Shown here in pieces: positions 1 to 9,205 of a DNA stretch of 64,000 nucleotides; position 1 is the first letter of the stretch, and every line of letters begins with the position of its first letter. The position numbers and the translations under genes are program-made. The stretch comes from Oceanisphaera avium (lineage in GTDB: Bacteria; Pseudomonadota; Gammaproteobacteria; Enterobacterales; Aeromonadaceae). The notes under the pieces are model-generated. The model saw only the letters and a list, made by a program, of their open reading frames with translations, was not told where the DNA came from and did no database searches. The DNA is taken from contig NZ_CP021376.1 in NCBI RefSeq assembly GCF_002157875.1, positions 1,178,001 to 1,242,000 on the forward strand. Reading direction: 5' to 3'.

Positions 1-551
1 AAAAAATCTACGGCTACCGAGCGTATATTAGGCCCCCAAATTGCGGTTACTTTTTGCTCGTTAGCATATATCGCCTGCTCCCGATCTTTAGTGTCCAAGC
101 TCAGCACAGCCGTGTGTACTAATAATAAGTGTTTAATATTGGACTGTTTACGAATCTTCTTTAAGGCCAACTCGAGTGCCGATTGTTCTTGTTCCTCCGC
201 TTTCATTAATACCACCAAGCCATGCCCTACTTTCGCCAACTCTGCTAAGTCGGCACTGGGATCATAATCTGCTTCGCCTAAACCTCGAGTATCTAAAAAG
301 CGGATTAAAGGTAAGTCATCAGGAAAGTCATAATGCATAGCGGTCAGCGTACAAGGTTGAAAACCGTTACCAATTTCAATGGCAGAATTACCGGTGAGTG
401 TTTGCAGCAAACTCGACTTGCCCGCACCGGTTTTGCCAAGCAACCAAAGCGTGGGCAAATGCTGGCGCTGAAAGGATTCAAGGGGAGTCAGATCAGGGTT
501 TTTACTGGGATTAATAAAGGCTTTTATTTTATCTAAATTAAATTTTGCCAT
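1..551 (-). CDS. GTPase of the YfjP/YeeP type (3' end outside window)
   Basis: The reading frame starts at the ATG at 551 and runs off the left edge, so only the first ~183 residues are visible. The P-loop GKTGAGKS lies near residue 40 and a DTRG switch motif near residue 88, which is the G1/G3 layout of TRAFAC-class small GTPases such as YfjP, YeeP and Era-like proteins. No signal peptide or membrane segment is visible in this part. The C-terminal half, which would tell a membrane-anchored YcjF/YfjP type from a soluble one, is missing. The nearest gene in the window is an unrelated receptor gene, so context gives no role. The GTPase assignment is firm; the subfamily is tentative. Confidence 0.75.
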   Translation of the reverse strand, partial: MAKFNLDKIKAFINPSKNPDLTPLESFQRQHLPTLWLLGKTGAGKSSLLQTLTGNSAIEIGNGFQPCTLTAMHYDFPDDLPLIRFLDTRGLGEADYDPSADLAELAKVGHGLVVLMKAEEQEQSALELALKKIRKQSNIKHLLLVHTAVLSLDTKDREQAIYANEQKVTAIWGPNIRSVAVDF

Positions 552-713
552 AATTACTTATCCCTTAAATGTGGACTTCAGCTTGGCCAAAAGCTACAAC
601 AGATTAGAGCTTACATCGGCGTTTAACCGGTGAGTAAATTAAGTAATAATTACAGCTTAGCGTTTAATTAAGTTATTGTTCAAGGGCTTAGCTAGATCGC
701 TGCTACATTGAGC

Positions 714-752
714 TATAAAAAAGCGGCGTGTTAAATAAATAACACACCGCTT
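714..752 (-). terminator. Rho-independent terminator of the 795-2807 receptor gene
   Basis: The arms 721-733 and 740-752 pair with one mismatch around a 6-base loop. Read on the minus strand the hairpin is followed by a run of T (complement of the A run at 716-722). It lies about 40 bases after the receptor stop codon. Confidence 0.75.
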
Positions 753-794
753 AGGTCAAATAAGGCTTAATTGTAAATTTAAAGCCACCAAGGG

Positions 795-2807
795 CTAGAA
801 AGTGTAACTGGCAAAAACATTAACGTTACGCCCCGCGGCACGCATTTCTTCTTGAGCTGGGCGGTATTCTTTATTAAGTAAATTATTCAGCTCTAGCCCA
901 AAGCGAAATTTATCAAGGTCTGTGACATTATAGCGCACATTAAATACGCCGTAGCCGGCACTGTATAAATCACCACGGCGATCATCAGTAATATCTTTAC
1001 CGGCGCTGGCTGCGTGTACATGAAAGTCCACTTCGCCTTGCCAATTATGTAGGTCGTGTTGGTGCTTAATGCCTAGCTGACCAAACACGGTAGGCGTACC
1101 CGTGTCATAAGTAGTGTAATCAGAGGTAGTAATTTCTCGGCGCATCACAGTACCGTTAACATAAGGCGTCAGGCTCAGATCTGTTAACTCTTTTTCTAGC
1201 TGCAGCTCAAGCCCAAAGCTGTTGGCTCTGTCCATATTTTTATTAATTTCATTTCTGCTGCCCGCACTTTTAGGCACTGACTTAATATAATTTTTAGCGC
1301 GACTATAAAATAAATTGGCATCCAGCAGCCAGCCGGCATCTTGGTAGCGAGCACCAGTTTCATAAGTAGTGGAGGTTTCTGGCATCAGCTCAGGGTTACC
1401 CTCTACTTGAGTACCGCCTGAGATAGTATTTAAAAACAACTGGCCCAAGGTGGGGTAAACATAGCCTTGTGAAGCATTAGCGCGAAACACCCAAGCGTCG
1501 GCGGGTTGCCACACTAAGCTTGCCGCCCCCACCGTATGGCTATCCGAATTATCCAGCAAGGCATTGGCTTTGCCATCAGTAGAAGACTGTTGTTGTTTGG
1601 CTTTTACTCGATAATGGCGAGCCCCCAGCGTTGCCGTGACTTCTTCATTTAATGGAATAGCATGTTGCAAATACGCCGATTGGGTATCAATACTGGCTTC
1701 ATCTAGATCCACATGGGGCATCACTCTTGGACCAAAACTAATAACGTTATCTTTTCTACTATTGAGCGTATCGTGCTCATACTCTAAGCCTAGCACTGTG
1801 TCGTGATCTTTAAGCAACTCCAGCTCAGATAATACATTAATACCGCGGGTACGCTGCTGATCATCCGAAGTAGCCACAATATTAAGCCCCGGCATAGGGG
1901 TAATATCATTGTAAAGCTCGCGATCAATATCTTGCTGGAAAAAATCGACTTTTACTTTTTTTACTTGCTCACTCAGATCATCTCCTTGGTAAAAAAAGGC
2001 CACTTTACTAAGCTCTCTTTTCGGTAAATCAATACTAATATCTAAGTCATAATCTTCAGTAAAAGGCTTAGCGGCAATATCATATTGCAGCGCCTTTACG
2101 GCAAAGCTGTGGTTGCCGCTGGTGTAACCCAAGTGGGCGGAATAGCTTTTATCATCACTGTTACTGGGTACTAAACGCTGATGGGCACTCTCTCGGTCGC
2201 CAAACTCGGCACGAGAAAAGCCAAAACGATAATCAAAGCCATTTTGGCTACCCGCTAGGCTGCTTGAGGTGCGATAACCGCGAGTCGCAGAAAAATAGCC
2301 TGCCGATGTGCTCACAGATAAAGGCGAGTCAGCCCCCTTTTTAGTAATAATATTCACCACACCACTGATGGCTCTGCTGCCAGAGATCACCGACGAGGAG
2401 CCGCGCAGTACTTCAATGCGCTCAATGCTTGCGGGATCGATCAGCAGCGGTTGACCATAGCCACTGTGATCCGATAATTTTTGACCATCAATAGCAATCG
2501 CCATACGGCTAGAGTCTTCTCCTCGAATGGAAATGCGCTCAACCCCTTGCTCATTAATTTGCACACCTGGAATGCTGCGCAAAAAGCTGGCCACTGATTG
2601 GGGAGCCACTTTTTGCATCTCTTCTTGGCTCACTACACTTACCGAAGCGGGGTTATAAAACACTTCCGCCTCTTTAGCACTACCCAGCACAGTCACTTGC
2701 TCAAATTGATACACACCTGGTTTATCTTTTTCCGCCGCTTGCACACTGCCCCAGGCACTTCCTAATAAACACCACATCAATAATTGAGCAGTACTGTGCT
2801 TAGTCAT
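795..2807 (-). CDS. TonB-dependent outer-membrane receptor, possibly haem/haemoglobin type
   Basis: This is a 670-residue outer-membrane gated channel that would import an iron or other metal compound using TonB energy. A Sec signal peptide (cleavage after VQA, near residue 24) is followed by the TonB box-like segment FEQVTVLGS. The plug domain comes next (about 45-160), with IERIEVLRG and VVNIITKK motifs, then a 22-strand barrel ending in the terminal Phe typical of barrel proteins. The plug segment with RISIRGED and IDGQKLSDH resembles haemoglobin/haem receptors more than catecholate receptors, but no diagnostic FRAP/NPNL motif was found. A Fur-like box sits ~50 bases upstream (2858-2876). 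The gene is alone, with its own terminator. Receptor identity is certain; the substrate is not. Confidence 0.85.
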   Translation of the reverse strand: MTKHSTAQLLMWCLLGSAWGSVQAAEKDKPGVYQFEQVTVLGSAKEAEVFYNPASVSVVSQEEMQKVAPQSVASFLRSIPGVQINEQGVERISIRGEDSSRMAIAIDGQKLSDHSGYGQPLLIDPASIERIEVLRGSSSVISGSRAISGVVNIITKKGADSPLSVSTSAGYFSATRGYRTSSSLAGSQNGFDYRFGFSRAEFGDRESAHQRLVPSNSDDKSYSAHLGYTSGNHSFAVKALQYDIAAKPFTEDYDLDISIDLPKRELSKVAFFYQGDDLSEQVKKVKVDFFQQDIDRELYNDITPMPGLNIVATSDDQQRTRGINVLSELELLKDHDTVLGLEYEHDTLNSRKDNVISFGPRVMPHVDLDEASIDTQSAYLQHAIPLNEEVTATLGARHYRVKAKQQQSSTDGKANALLDNSDSHTVGAASLVWQPADAWVFRANASQGYVYPTLGQLFLNTISGGTQVEGNPELMPETSTTYETGARYQDAGWLLDANLFYSRAKNYIKSVPKSAGSRNEINKNMDRANSFGLELQLEKELTDLSLTPYVNGTVMRREITTSDYTTYDTGTPTVFGQLGIKHQHDLHNWQGEVDFHVHAASAGKDITDDRRGDLYSAGYGVFNVRYNVTDLDKFRFGLELNNLLNKEYRPAQEEMRAAGRNVNVFASYTF

Positions 2808-2857
2808 GTAACCATCCTAAGAGTAACGTTGAATTAAATACAATTTAACAAGCCGAG

Positions 2858-2876
2858 AATGATATAGCTTGTAATT
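2858..2876 (-). promoter_or_regulatory. Putative Fur box upstream of the receptor gene
   Basis: AATGATATAGCTTGTAATT has the AATGA...ATT inverted-repeat shape of gammaproteobacterial Fur sites; the right half deviates (TAATT instead of TCATT). It lies 51 bases before the receptor start at 2807. It is weaker than the boxes at 4116, 28420 and 40654. Confidence 0.45.
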
Positions 2877-3089
2877 AGGGCTAGCAACTTCGCAAGGATT
2901 AGCTGGGTGCTTGCTATTTAATTAAGCTGCCATTTAACGTTATTTTTATAGCGTTTAAACTAAAAAAACTCGCAAATAGCTGGCATAAAGCGCTGACGTA
3001 ATCTTTTCATGAAGATACGCCGTGCATCATGTTTAAGCTTCAGTTTATCATTTCCGGTAACGCTAATAGTTATCAGTATTATTTGCAAG

Positions 3090-4037
3090 CTATTCGGTTA
3101 GTTTTATATTTGTTTGTGCCATACGCAGTGCTGCAGGGATAGAAGCAGAACGGACACTGCCATGATGGTGGGAAAAGTAGTCATGGTATTGCACATTGAG
3201 TTCAGGCAATGTGCTCAAACGCTTCGCAAGTTGTCGCAAGCTATCTTCCGCTAGCACACTGCCCTCTCGTCGTGAAGCACTGCTTTGCACTAACAAGTTA
3301 ATGACAGGGCGTTGCTCTCGGTGAATAAAGGCAGACTCAGCCGTTAATATTTGCCCCTGCTGCCACCATAAAGAAGGATCGACAGCGATATAGTTTTTAA
3401 AACTTGTCGGATGATTAAATAAGGTGTGCAGTACAAACAAGCCACCAAAAGAGTGTCCCCATAAGGATTGGCGCTCTTTATCTATTTGCACTCGCTTGGC
3501 TACGTTGGGCTTTATCCTGTGCTCAATAAACTGCCAGAAAAGCTCAGCTCCCCCGTAGTTTGCACCGCCATAGCTTTTAGTTGCTAAGCGCTGTTCAGCC
3601 ATAGACTCTCTACCACGGCCTGTAAATTGCGAAATGTCGGGCGCTGATGACGGGTTGAGTGGTGAGGGTGTGTAGTCATACACCCGCGCCACTTGTCGGT
3701 CTATTTCATAACTTAAGGTCACTATCACCGGCCAATCGCTGCCTTGAAGAGCAGCAAACATTTCATTTGTTAGCGCGGGCAAAACGGCATTGCCATCCAA
3801 CATATATAACACCGGATAGCCATGCTTGGGTGCGGGTGCCTGAGGTGTCGCCACTGTTATTCGATAGTGGCGTTCTTGATCGATTGAGCTTAAGGAAAAG
3901 CTTTGAAAATCATAAAATTCTGCACCACCTTGAGTGGAAGATATCGGCTTAATTAACGATTTTTTAATCACATTTGAGTCTGCTACTACTTCGGTAGCGA
4001 CCCAAAGGCAGCAACAGATAATAAAAATTTTTTTCAT
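3090..4037 (-). CDS. Periplasmic alpha/beta-hydrolase, IroE/Fes-like siderophore esterase
   Basis: This 315-residue protein has an N-terminal signal peptide (KKIFIICCCLWVATEVVA), so it should act in the periplasm. It belongs to the esterase-D/COG2819 family that includes IroE and Fes, enzymes that cut the ester backbone of enterobactin-type siderophores. The nucleophile elbow GHSFGG is near residue 195 and a C-terminal HHHGSV supplies the likely catalytic His; the VLYMLDGNA strand near residue 78 is also typical. It is divergent from the FepA-type receptor gene, and a strong Fur box lies between them (4116-4134). This suggests joint induction by iron starvation and a role in handling an imported catecholate. 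The precise substrate is inferred from context. Confidence 0.8.
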   Translation of the reverse strand: MKKIFIICCCLWVATEVVADSNVIKKSLIKPISSTQGGAEFYDFQSFSLSSIDQERHYRITVATPQAPAPKHGYPVLYMLDGNAVLPALTNEMFAALQGSDWPVIVTLSYEIDRQVARVYDYTPSPLNPSSAPDISQFTGRGRESMAEQRLATKSYGGANYGGAELFWQFIEHRIKPNVAKRVQIDKERQSLWGHSFGGLFVLHTLFNHPTSFKNYIAVDPSLWWQQGQILTAESAFIHREQRPVINLLVQSSASRREGSVLAEDSLRQLAKRLSTLPELNVQYHDYFSHHHGSVRSASIPAALRMAQTNIKLTE

Positions 4038-4115
4038 TTTTTCTCAGTATTTTCAAAAGCTTAAAATTAGCCAGTTGATTTGTATCAATTTTTTCTCAAC
4101 TACATAACAAATAAT

Positions 4116-4134
4116 AATGATAGCTAGTCTCATT
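4116..4134. promoter_or_regulatory. Fur box between divergent esterase and fepA genes
   Basis: AATGATAGCTAGTCTCATT shows the conserved AATGA and TCATT outer arms of a Fur site. It lies 79 bases upstream of the esterase start and 62 bases upstream of the fepA-type start, so it could repress both. Confidence 0.7.
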
Positions 4135-4195
4135 TAGGATAGCATTCGTCTCTAAATTTAGTAGTAAGTTCATTAATTTTTAAAGGATTAGAGAA

Positions 4196-6481
4196 ATGCA
4201 GAGATATTTATGGCTGCTCGGTAGCTGTGTCGTGGCGGTATCGGCTCACGCAAATGAGGTAAACGAACAGACCTATACGCTGGGTGAAGTAGTGGTAACA
4301 GCAGAAGAAATTCTTAAGCAGGCACCGGGTGTGTCTATTATTACCGCCGAAGACTTAGCCAAGCGACCGGTCAGCAATGATCTCTCTGAAGTGATCCGCA
4401 CCATGCCCGGTGTTAACTTAACGGGCAACAGCACCAGTGGCCAGCGCGGTAATAATCGCCAAATTGATATTCGCGGCATGGGCCCAGAAAACACCCTGAT
4501 ATTAATTGATGGCAAGCCAGTAAATAGCCGCAAAGCGGTGCGTTATGGCTGGCGTGGCGAGCGTGATACCCGTGGCGATACCAACTGGGTCCCCGCAGAC
4601 ACGGTTGAGCGTATTGAAGTATTGCGTGGCCCTGCCGCCGCCCGTTATGGCAACGGCGCTGCGGGTGGCGTGGTTAATATTATTACTAAAGCCATTCCCG
4701 AGCAGTTTTCCGGCTCAGCCACGGTTTATACCGACCAACCCGAAGCTTCAAAAGACGGCGCCACTAAGCGCACCGACTTCAATTTAGCCGGCCCCTTATC
4801 CGATAAAGTAGGCTTGCGCATCTCCGGTAATATCGCCAAAACCGACTCCGATGCTTGGGATATCAACGAAGGCCACGCATCTTGGCGTGGGGTCGCTACT
4901 CACCCCAAAACGGGAGATGTTACTGCTGATTACCGCGGCACTTTTCCTGCGGGTCGTGAAGGCGTGCGCAATAAAGACTTAGCAATGCGCTTAACTATGC
5001 AGCCGGTTGATGCCCATCAATTTGATCTTGATGCCAGCTTTAGCCGTCAAGGCAATATCTATGCTGGTGACACTCAAAACACCAACAACAATACCGTCGA
5101 TAAAAATGGTAAACCCGTTAAGACCTCCATTTTGGTCAATGATAACTTGGGTGCTGAAACCAATATTATCTACCGCAATAGCTATGCGCTTACTCATAAG
5201 GGGGAGTTTGATGCCGGTAATTTTCTGACGTATGTGCAGTATGAGCAAACTCGAAATCATCGCCTTAATGAAGGACTAGCCGGTGGAACAGAAGGCTTAC
5301 CTGCTGGGGGTATGGCTACCGCTAAACTTGACCAATTAACGGTGCACAGTGAGTTTAATATGCCGACTCAGCTAGCTGGATTAGATCAAGTATTAACCGT
5401 GGGTGGCGAATGGACGCAAAGTAAATTCACCGACAGCAACTCTGTGGGCCAAGATACTTCTAAAATAGGCAGCGTGGCGGGCATTGCTGACAAAGACCGA
5501 GACCCTAAAGCGCAAGATCATATTGCATCTCTCTTTGTCGAAGATAATATCAATCTTAGCGACAGCACTATCCTCACCCCGGGTTTGCGTTATGACAAGC
5601 ACAGTGTCACAGGTGATAACTGGAGCCCAGCATTGAACGCCACCCACTATTTGGATGATGCCTGGACATTAAAAGCCGGTATTGCTCGCGCTTATAAGGC
5701 ACCTAATCTGTATCAAACCAACCCCAACTACTTACTCTATAGCCGCGGCAATGGTTGCTTCGGTGCGGGTGGCGCCTGTTTCTTGCAAGGTAATGAAGAT
5801 CTAAAAGCCGAAACCAGCATTAATAAAGAGCTGGGCATCGAATATGCTCAAGATGCCATAGTGGCCGGCGTTACTTACTTCCGTAACGATTATCGCAACA
5901 AAGTAGAAGCCGGCTTACAACCCGTCGGCAACGCCGTAGGCGGTGGGGGTGCTTTTGTTAACCCAAATATTTTTGTGTGGGATAACGTGCCAAAAGCGCT
6001 TATCGAAGGCCTAGAGGGTACCTTTAATGTGGCGCTAACCGCTGATCTCGAATGGTCAAATAACATGACCTATATGCTGCAAAGCAAGAATAAGAGTACA
6101 GGGGAGTCGCTCTCGATTATTCCTGAATACACTTTGAATTCGCGCCTAGATTGGCAGGTTAATGATCAACTGGCCTTAAATACCAATATGGTGTGGTACG
6201 GTAAACAAGTGCCGAATGAGTTGGATTTTAACGGTATAAAGATGGAAGGCGAAGAGCAAAATCAACTATCCCCCTATGCCATCTTTGGCTTAGGTGCGCG
6301 TTATGCATTCAACGACTCACTTTCGTTTAATGCCGGCGTGAAGAACCTATTTGATAAGCGTTTATATCGCCGTGGTAATGCAGTAGGTGTAGGCGACCCA
6401 CGTACTATTAACGGTGCTGGTGCCGAAACTTACAACGAACCCGGCCGTAGCTTCTACGCCTCGGCGACCTATAGCTTCTAA
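4196..6481 (+). CDS. fepA: FepA-type ferric catecholate (enterobactin-like) receptor
   Basis: This 761-residue TonB-dependent receptor has a signal peptide (cleavage after AHA, about residue 19) and the TonB box YTLGEVVVTAEE. The plug carries the stretch RKAVRYGWRGERDTRG followed by NWVPADTVERIEVLRGP (about residues 112-148), a hallmark of the FepA/PfeA/IroN group. The barrel ends in YASATYSF with a terminal Phe. Length agrees with FepA (~746). The start is the first ATG after AAAGGATTAGAGAA, a good ribosome site. It is divergent from the esterase at 3090, with a shared Fur box, and a hairpin terminator follows. Together with the serine-type entF in this window it probably takes up the organism's own enterobactin-like product. 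IroN/PfeA would be equally valid names. Confidence 0.9.
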   Translation: MQRYLWLLGSCVVAVSAHANEVNEQTYTLGEVVVTAEEILKQAPGVSIITAEDLAKRPVSNDLSEVIRTMPGVNLTGNSTSGQRGNNRQIDIRGMGPENTLILIDGKPVNSRKAVRYGWRGERDTRGDTNWVPADTVERIEVLRGPAAARYGNGAAGGVVNIITKAIPEQFSGSATVYTDQPEASKDGATKRTDFNLAGPLSDKVGLRISGNIAKTDSDAWDINEGHASWRGVATHPKTGDVTADYRGTFPAGREGVRNKDLAMRLTMQPVDAHQFDLDASFSRQGNIYAGDTQNTNNNTVDKNGKPVKTSILVNDNLGAETNIIYRNSYALTHKGEFDAGNFLTYVQYEQTRNHRLNEGLAGGTEGLPAGGMATAKLDQLTVHSEFNMPTQLAGLDQVLTVGGEWTQSKFTDSNSVGQDTSKIGSVAGIADKDRDPKAQDHIASLFVEDNINLSDSTILTPGLRYDKHSVTGDNWSPALNATHYLDDAWTLKAGIARAYKAPNLYQTNPNYLLYSRGNGCFGAGGACFLQGNEDLKAETSINKELGIEYAQDAIVAGVTYFRNDYRNKVEAGLQPVGNAVGGGGAFVNPNIFVWDNVPKALIEGLEGTFNVALTADLEWSNNMTYMLQSKNKSTGESLSIIPEYTLNSRLDWQVNDQLALNTNMVWYGKQVPNELDFNGIKMEGEEQNQLSPYAIFGLGARYAFNDSLSFNAGVKNLFDKRLYRRGNAVGVGDPRTINGAGAETYNEPGRSFYASATYSF

Positions 6482-6520
6482 TAAGTTGCCATAGAACAGT
6501 AAAGTAGAAAACCATTAACT

Positions 6521-6547
6521 AAAAACAGCGCTGAGGCGCTGTTTTTT
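6521..6547 (+). terminator. Rho-independent terminator of fepA
   Basis: The arms AACAGCGC and GCGCTGTT flank a TGAG loop and are followed by a T run at 6542-6547, 40 bases after the fepA stop. Confidence 0.85.
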
Positions 6548-6832
6548 ATTGCCTTGCTGTTAATTACAATCAACACCAAATAATAGCCATCAGCACCGAA
6601 TAAGATCGCTAAGAGATACTAAGGCAAGCTCGGTATAACGGCATAAAACAAAAGCGGTGTTTATCTTTATGCCGTCAATCTAGCGCAGATCAGGATCTCG
6701 CGTTAGATGTGAGTGACTAAAAACTATTTGCCACGCAAGGCATAGAAAAATAAAAAACAATCACCTCTAACAAAATTAACATGACCTTTTAAAGAGTAAG
6801 CACGGCTTCTAATGAACAGTTTCTGCTCACCC

Positions 6833-6849
6833 TGCGACATTTTGTCGCA
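6833..6849. promoter_or_regulatory. Perfect 17-bp palindrome upstream of the YcnI/CopCD operon
   Basis: TGCGACATTTTGTCGCA is an inverted repeat of two 7-base arms with a 3-base centre, 83 bases before the chosen start of the ycnI-like gene. It has no T run, so it is not a terminator, and it has operator symmetry. The regulator is not known to me; it does not match Fur or the CueR-type consensus. The rest of the 6548-6931 gap is AT-rich and holds nothing else recognisable. Confidence 0.5.
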
Positions 6850-6931
6850 TTCCTAATGCATATTTTATTTCTTACTATTGAGCCTTGTTCTCGCCGAGCC
6901 ATTCGGCCTTACTCTGCTTAAGGAAAGGAAT

Positions 6932-7432
6932 ATGTCTAAAAGAAATCTGCTGTTAGCGGCACTGGTCGCCTTGGCACCGCAGTTAGCCAGCGCTCACGTT
7001 ACCCTTGATACCACTGAGGCCGTAGCCGGCAGTTATCAAAAAATAGTGCTGCGCGTCCCTCATGGTTGCGCGGGCTCTCCTACCACAGGTATCCGAGTAC
7101 AAATTCCAGAAGGCGCCATCGCTATTAAACCCCAGCCTAAGCCCGGTTGGCAGCTTAGCACCAAACAAGGCGATTATGCCCACCACTATGAACTGCACAA
7201 CACACCGATTAAATCCGGCGTTAAAGAAGTGCAATGGAGCGGTGGCTCGCTGGCCGACGAGCACTATGATGAGTTTGTGCTGCGCGCCTATTTGGCCGCT
7301 GACTTATCCACCACAGAGCCACTGCGTTTTCCGGTGATCCAAGAATGCGAAACTGGCATTGAGCGCTGGATTGATCAAGATGAAAACGCCGCCCACCCCG
7401 CTCCAGCGCTACGCATCTTGCCTAAGGAATAA
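6932..7432 (+). CDS. YcnI-like (DUF1775) periplasmic copper-associated protein
   Basis: The frame is open from 6878, but I choose the ATG at 6932. It follows AAGGAAAGG at optimal distance and begins a normal signal peptide (MSKRNLLLAALVALAPQLASA). The mature protein starts with HVTLD, and the exposed N-terminal His after cleavage is typical of YcnI/DUF1775 proteins, whose family member from Bacillus binds copper through an N-terminal His and a Trp. The ~145-residue mature size fits a single DUF1775 domain. Conserved-looking features are RVPHGC (about residue 47) and KPGWQ. The stop is 3 bases from the next gene, a CopC-CopD fusion, so the two are an operon and probably act together in periplasmic copper handling. 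Confidence 0.85.
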   Translation: MSKRNLLLAALVALAPQLASAHVTLDTTEAVAGSYQKIVLRVPHGCAGSPTTGIRVQIPEGAIAIKPQPKPGWQLSTKQGDYAHHYELHNTPIKSGVKEVQWSGGSLADEHYDEFVLRAYLAADLSTTEPLRFPVIQECETGIERWIDQDENAAHPAPALRILPKE

Positions 7433-7435
7433 ACC

Positions 7436-9172
7436 ATGTTAAGCCGACGAATAAGCGTAGCCGCCACACGGATCACGCACTTTTTGCTACCTTGTTTACT
7501 CTTGCTCGTCGGCGTGGGGTTCTCGATTAATCTGGCCCATGGTCATGCCGCCTTAGTGGCCTCAAACCCTACTGAGCAAGCAACGCTTAGCAACCCTCCC
7601 ACCCAAGCCACCCTCACCTTTAACGAGCCGGTCTCGGCGCTGCGCATGCAGTTATTCGCCCCCAAAGGAAGGGCATATCCGTTGGAAAGTCGAGCAGAAG
7701 ATAGCCTTATACAACTGGCTTTACCCACTCTTACTGAGCAGGGCTCTTATGTGTTGAGTTGGCGAGTGATGTCAACCGACGGTCATCCGGTGGGCGGCAG
7801 TTTGCTATTTGCGTACGGCCAATCCAGTACACCATCTGACGCCATTAACACTCAAGGGTCGGCGTCGAAAAATCGCACGACGGCCATTTGGCTAACGCGA
7901 CTGCTTATCTACTGCACCTTATTTTTTGGCCTCGCCAGCCAAGTATTTAATGCTTGGCAATTTCCAGCTGCCAGTCGCTCCACTGGGATTAAAGCTCGCC
8001 TTGCACTCTCGAGCAGCCGCTATTTGGCGCTGCTCTATATAGGCATGGCCGCCACGCTAGTCTATTTAGCCTTGTTTGGTTTAGATGCACTCGATCTGCC
8101 GCTAAGTGGCGTATTAGAGCCGCATCTGTGGCACACGGCGCTGTATTCCAGTGTGGGCGTGGCCAGCCTTATGCTGTTGAGCGCCTTTGCGCTGGGCAGC
8201 TACCAAGCTAAATCAAAACGCTTAGCCTTGTGTCTGGCGGCGCTGGCTCTGGCGGCAGCTTCATTGGCGGTGACCGGCCACGCCAGCATGGCACCGCCCC
8301 AGTGGTTATCGCGCCCGGCGGTTTGGCTGCACACCGTGGCAGTGATGGCCTGGATGGGCGCACTGCTGCCCTTGTTATATGGCTTGCAAGCGCCAGCAGG
8401 CGCTCCCTATGGGGTTGGCGATATACATAACCCACACGCTAATAATGGCCCGCTGGTGATATTTAGTCGCTACATACCGCTAGCAATCCTAGCATTGCTG
8501 CTTAGCGGCGCCGTGTTGGCCTACTTGCCACTGACGGCTTGGTCTTCATTTATTAACAGCCGCTACGGGCAAATACTGCTGGCTAAGCTAATGCTGGTGG
8601 CGCTGCTTTTGCTGCTTGGGGCGTATAACCGCTACCGATTAACGGCGGCAGTATTGCGCCAAGAGGCCACTGCCCGCCTGCGGCTAAAGCGCGTTATTTA
8701 TGCGGAGCTAGTACTGATGGTATTGGTGCTGGCGTTAGTGGCGTTGTGGCGGTTTACGCCACCGTCACGCAATACCGTAAACGCTCAAGCTTCCGCCGCA
8801 GCGCCCACCGCCATTTACAGGTTTAAAAAACATCAAGTACAAGCCGAGCTCAAGCTAGAGTCCCAGCAACTGCAGATCGCACTGTATCAGCCAGATCACC
8901 GCCCCTTAAGGGCACAAGCGGTAGAGGTGCGTTTTTCTGATCCCAGTACCAATATGGAACCGCTGCACTTTCAAGCACACCGCGTTCGCGGGCAAGAGCA
9001 AGCCGAAAATCAATGGTTGCTGGCGACCTTGCCATTAACACCTGGCTCTCACTGGCACGTTGATATTGTGGTCTTGGTATCTGACTTTGAGCGCGTCACG
9101 CTGCAAGGTGAATTAACGCTACTTGAGCTTGATGTTCACCCACATTCGCACTCTCACCAGCACACCCATTAG
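7436..9172 (+). CDS. CopC-CopD fusion protein (YcnJ-like copper transport protein)
   Basis: This 578-residue membrane protein starts with a signal/anchor segment and then HAALVASNP, the N-terminal His and fold signature of a CopC domain (about residues 37-127). A CopD domain of about eight membrane helices follows (about 150-440), then a ~120-residue periplasmic tail ending in the His-rich stretch HPHSHSHQHTH. CopC binds copper in the periplasm and CopD is thought to move it across the inner membrane. The fusion is known from YcnJ of Bacillus. It lies 3 bases after the ycnI-like gene and 33 bases before a TonB receptor gene, so outer-membrane, periplasmic and inner-membrane steps are in one transcript. 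The histidine tail probably binds metal as well. Confidence 0.88.
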   Translation: MLSRRISVAATRITHFLLPCLLLLVGVGFSINLAHGHAALVASNPTEQATLSNPPTQATLTFNEPVSALRMQLFAPKGRAYPLESRAEDSLIQLALPTLTEQGSYVLSWRVMSTDGHPVGGSLLFAYGQSSTPSDAINTQGSASKNRTTAIWLTRLLIYCTLFFGLASQVFNAWQFPAASRSTGIKARLALSSSRYLALLYIGMAATLVYLALFGLDALDLPLSGVLEPHLWHTALYSSVGVASLMLLSAFALGSYQAKSKRLALCLAALALAAASLAVTGHASMAPPQWLSRPAVWLHTVAVMAWMGALLPLLYGLQAPAGAPYGVGDIHNPHANNGPLVIFSRYIPLAILALLLSGAVLAYLPLTAWSSFINSRYGQILLAKLMLVALLLLLGAYNRYRLTAAVLRQEATARLRLKRVIYAELVLMVLVLALVALWRFTPPSRNTVNAQASAAAPTAIYRFKKHQVQAELKLESQQLQIALYQPDHRPLRAQAVEVRFSDPSTNMEPLHFQAHRVRGQEQAENQWLLATLPLTPGSHWHVDIVVLVSDFERVTLQGELTLLELDVHPHSHSHQHTH

Positions 9173-9205
9173 CTGTAATCTTCAACCTAAGGATCTAAAT
9201 TAACT

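Noticed and set aside
333..536. 67-residue open frame on the plus strand
   Set aside because: It is the antisense shadow of the GTPase gene, whose P-loop is encoded on the other strand.
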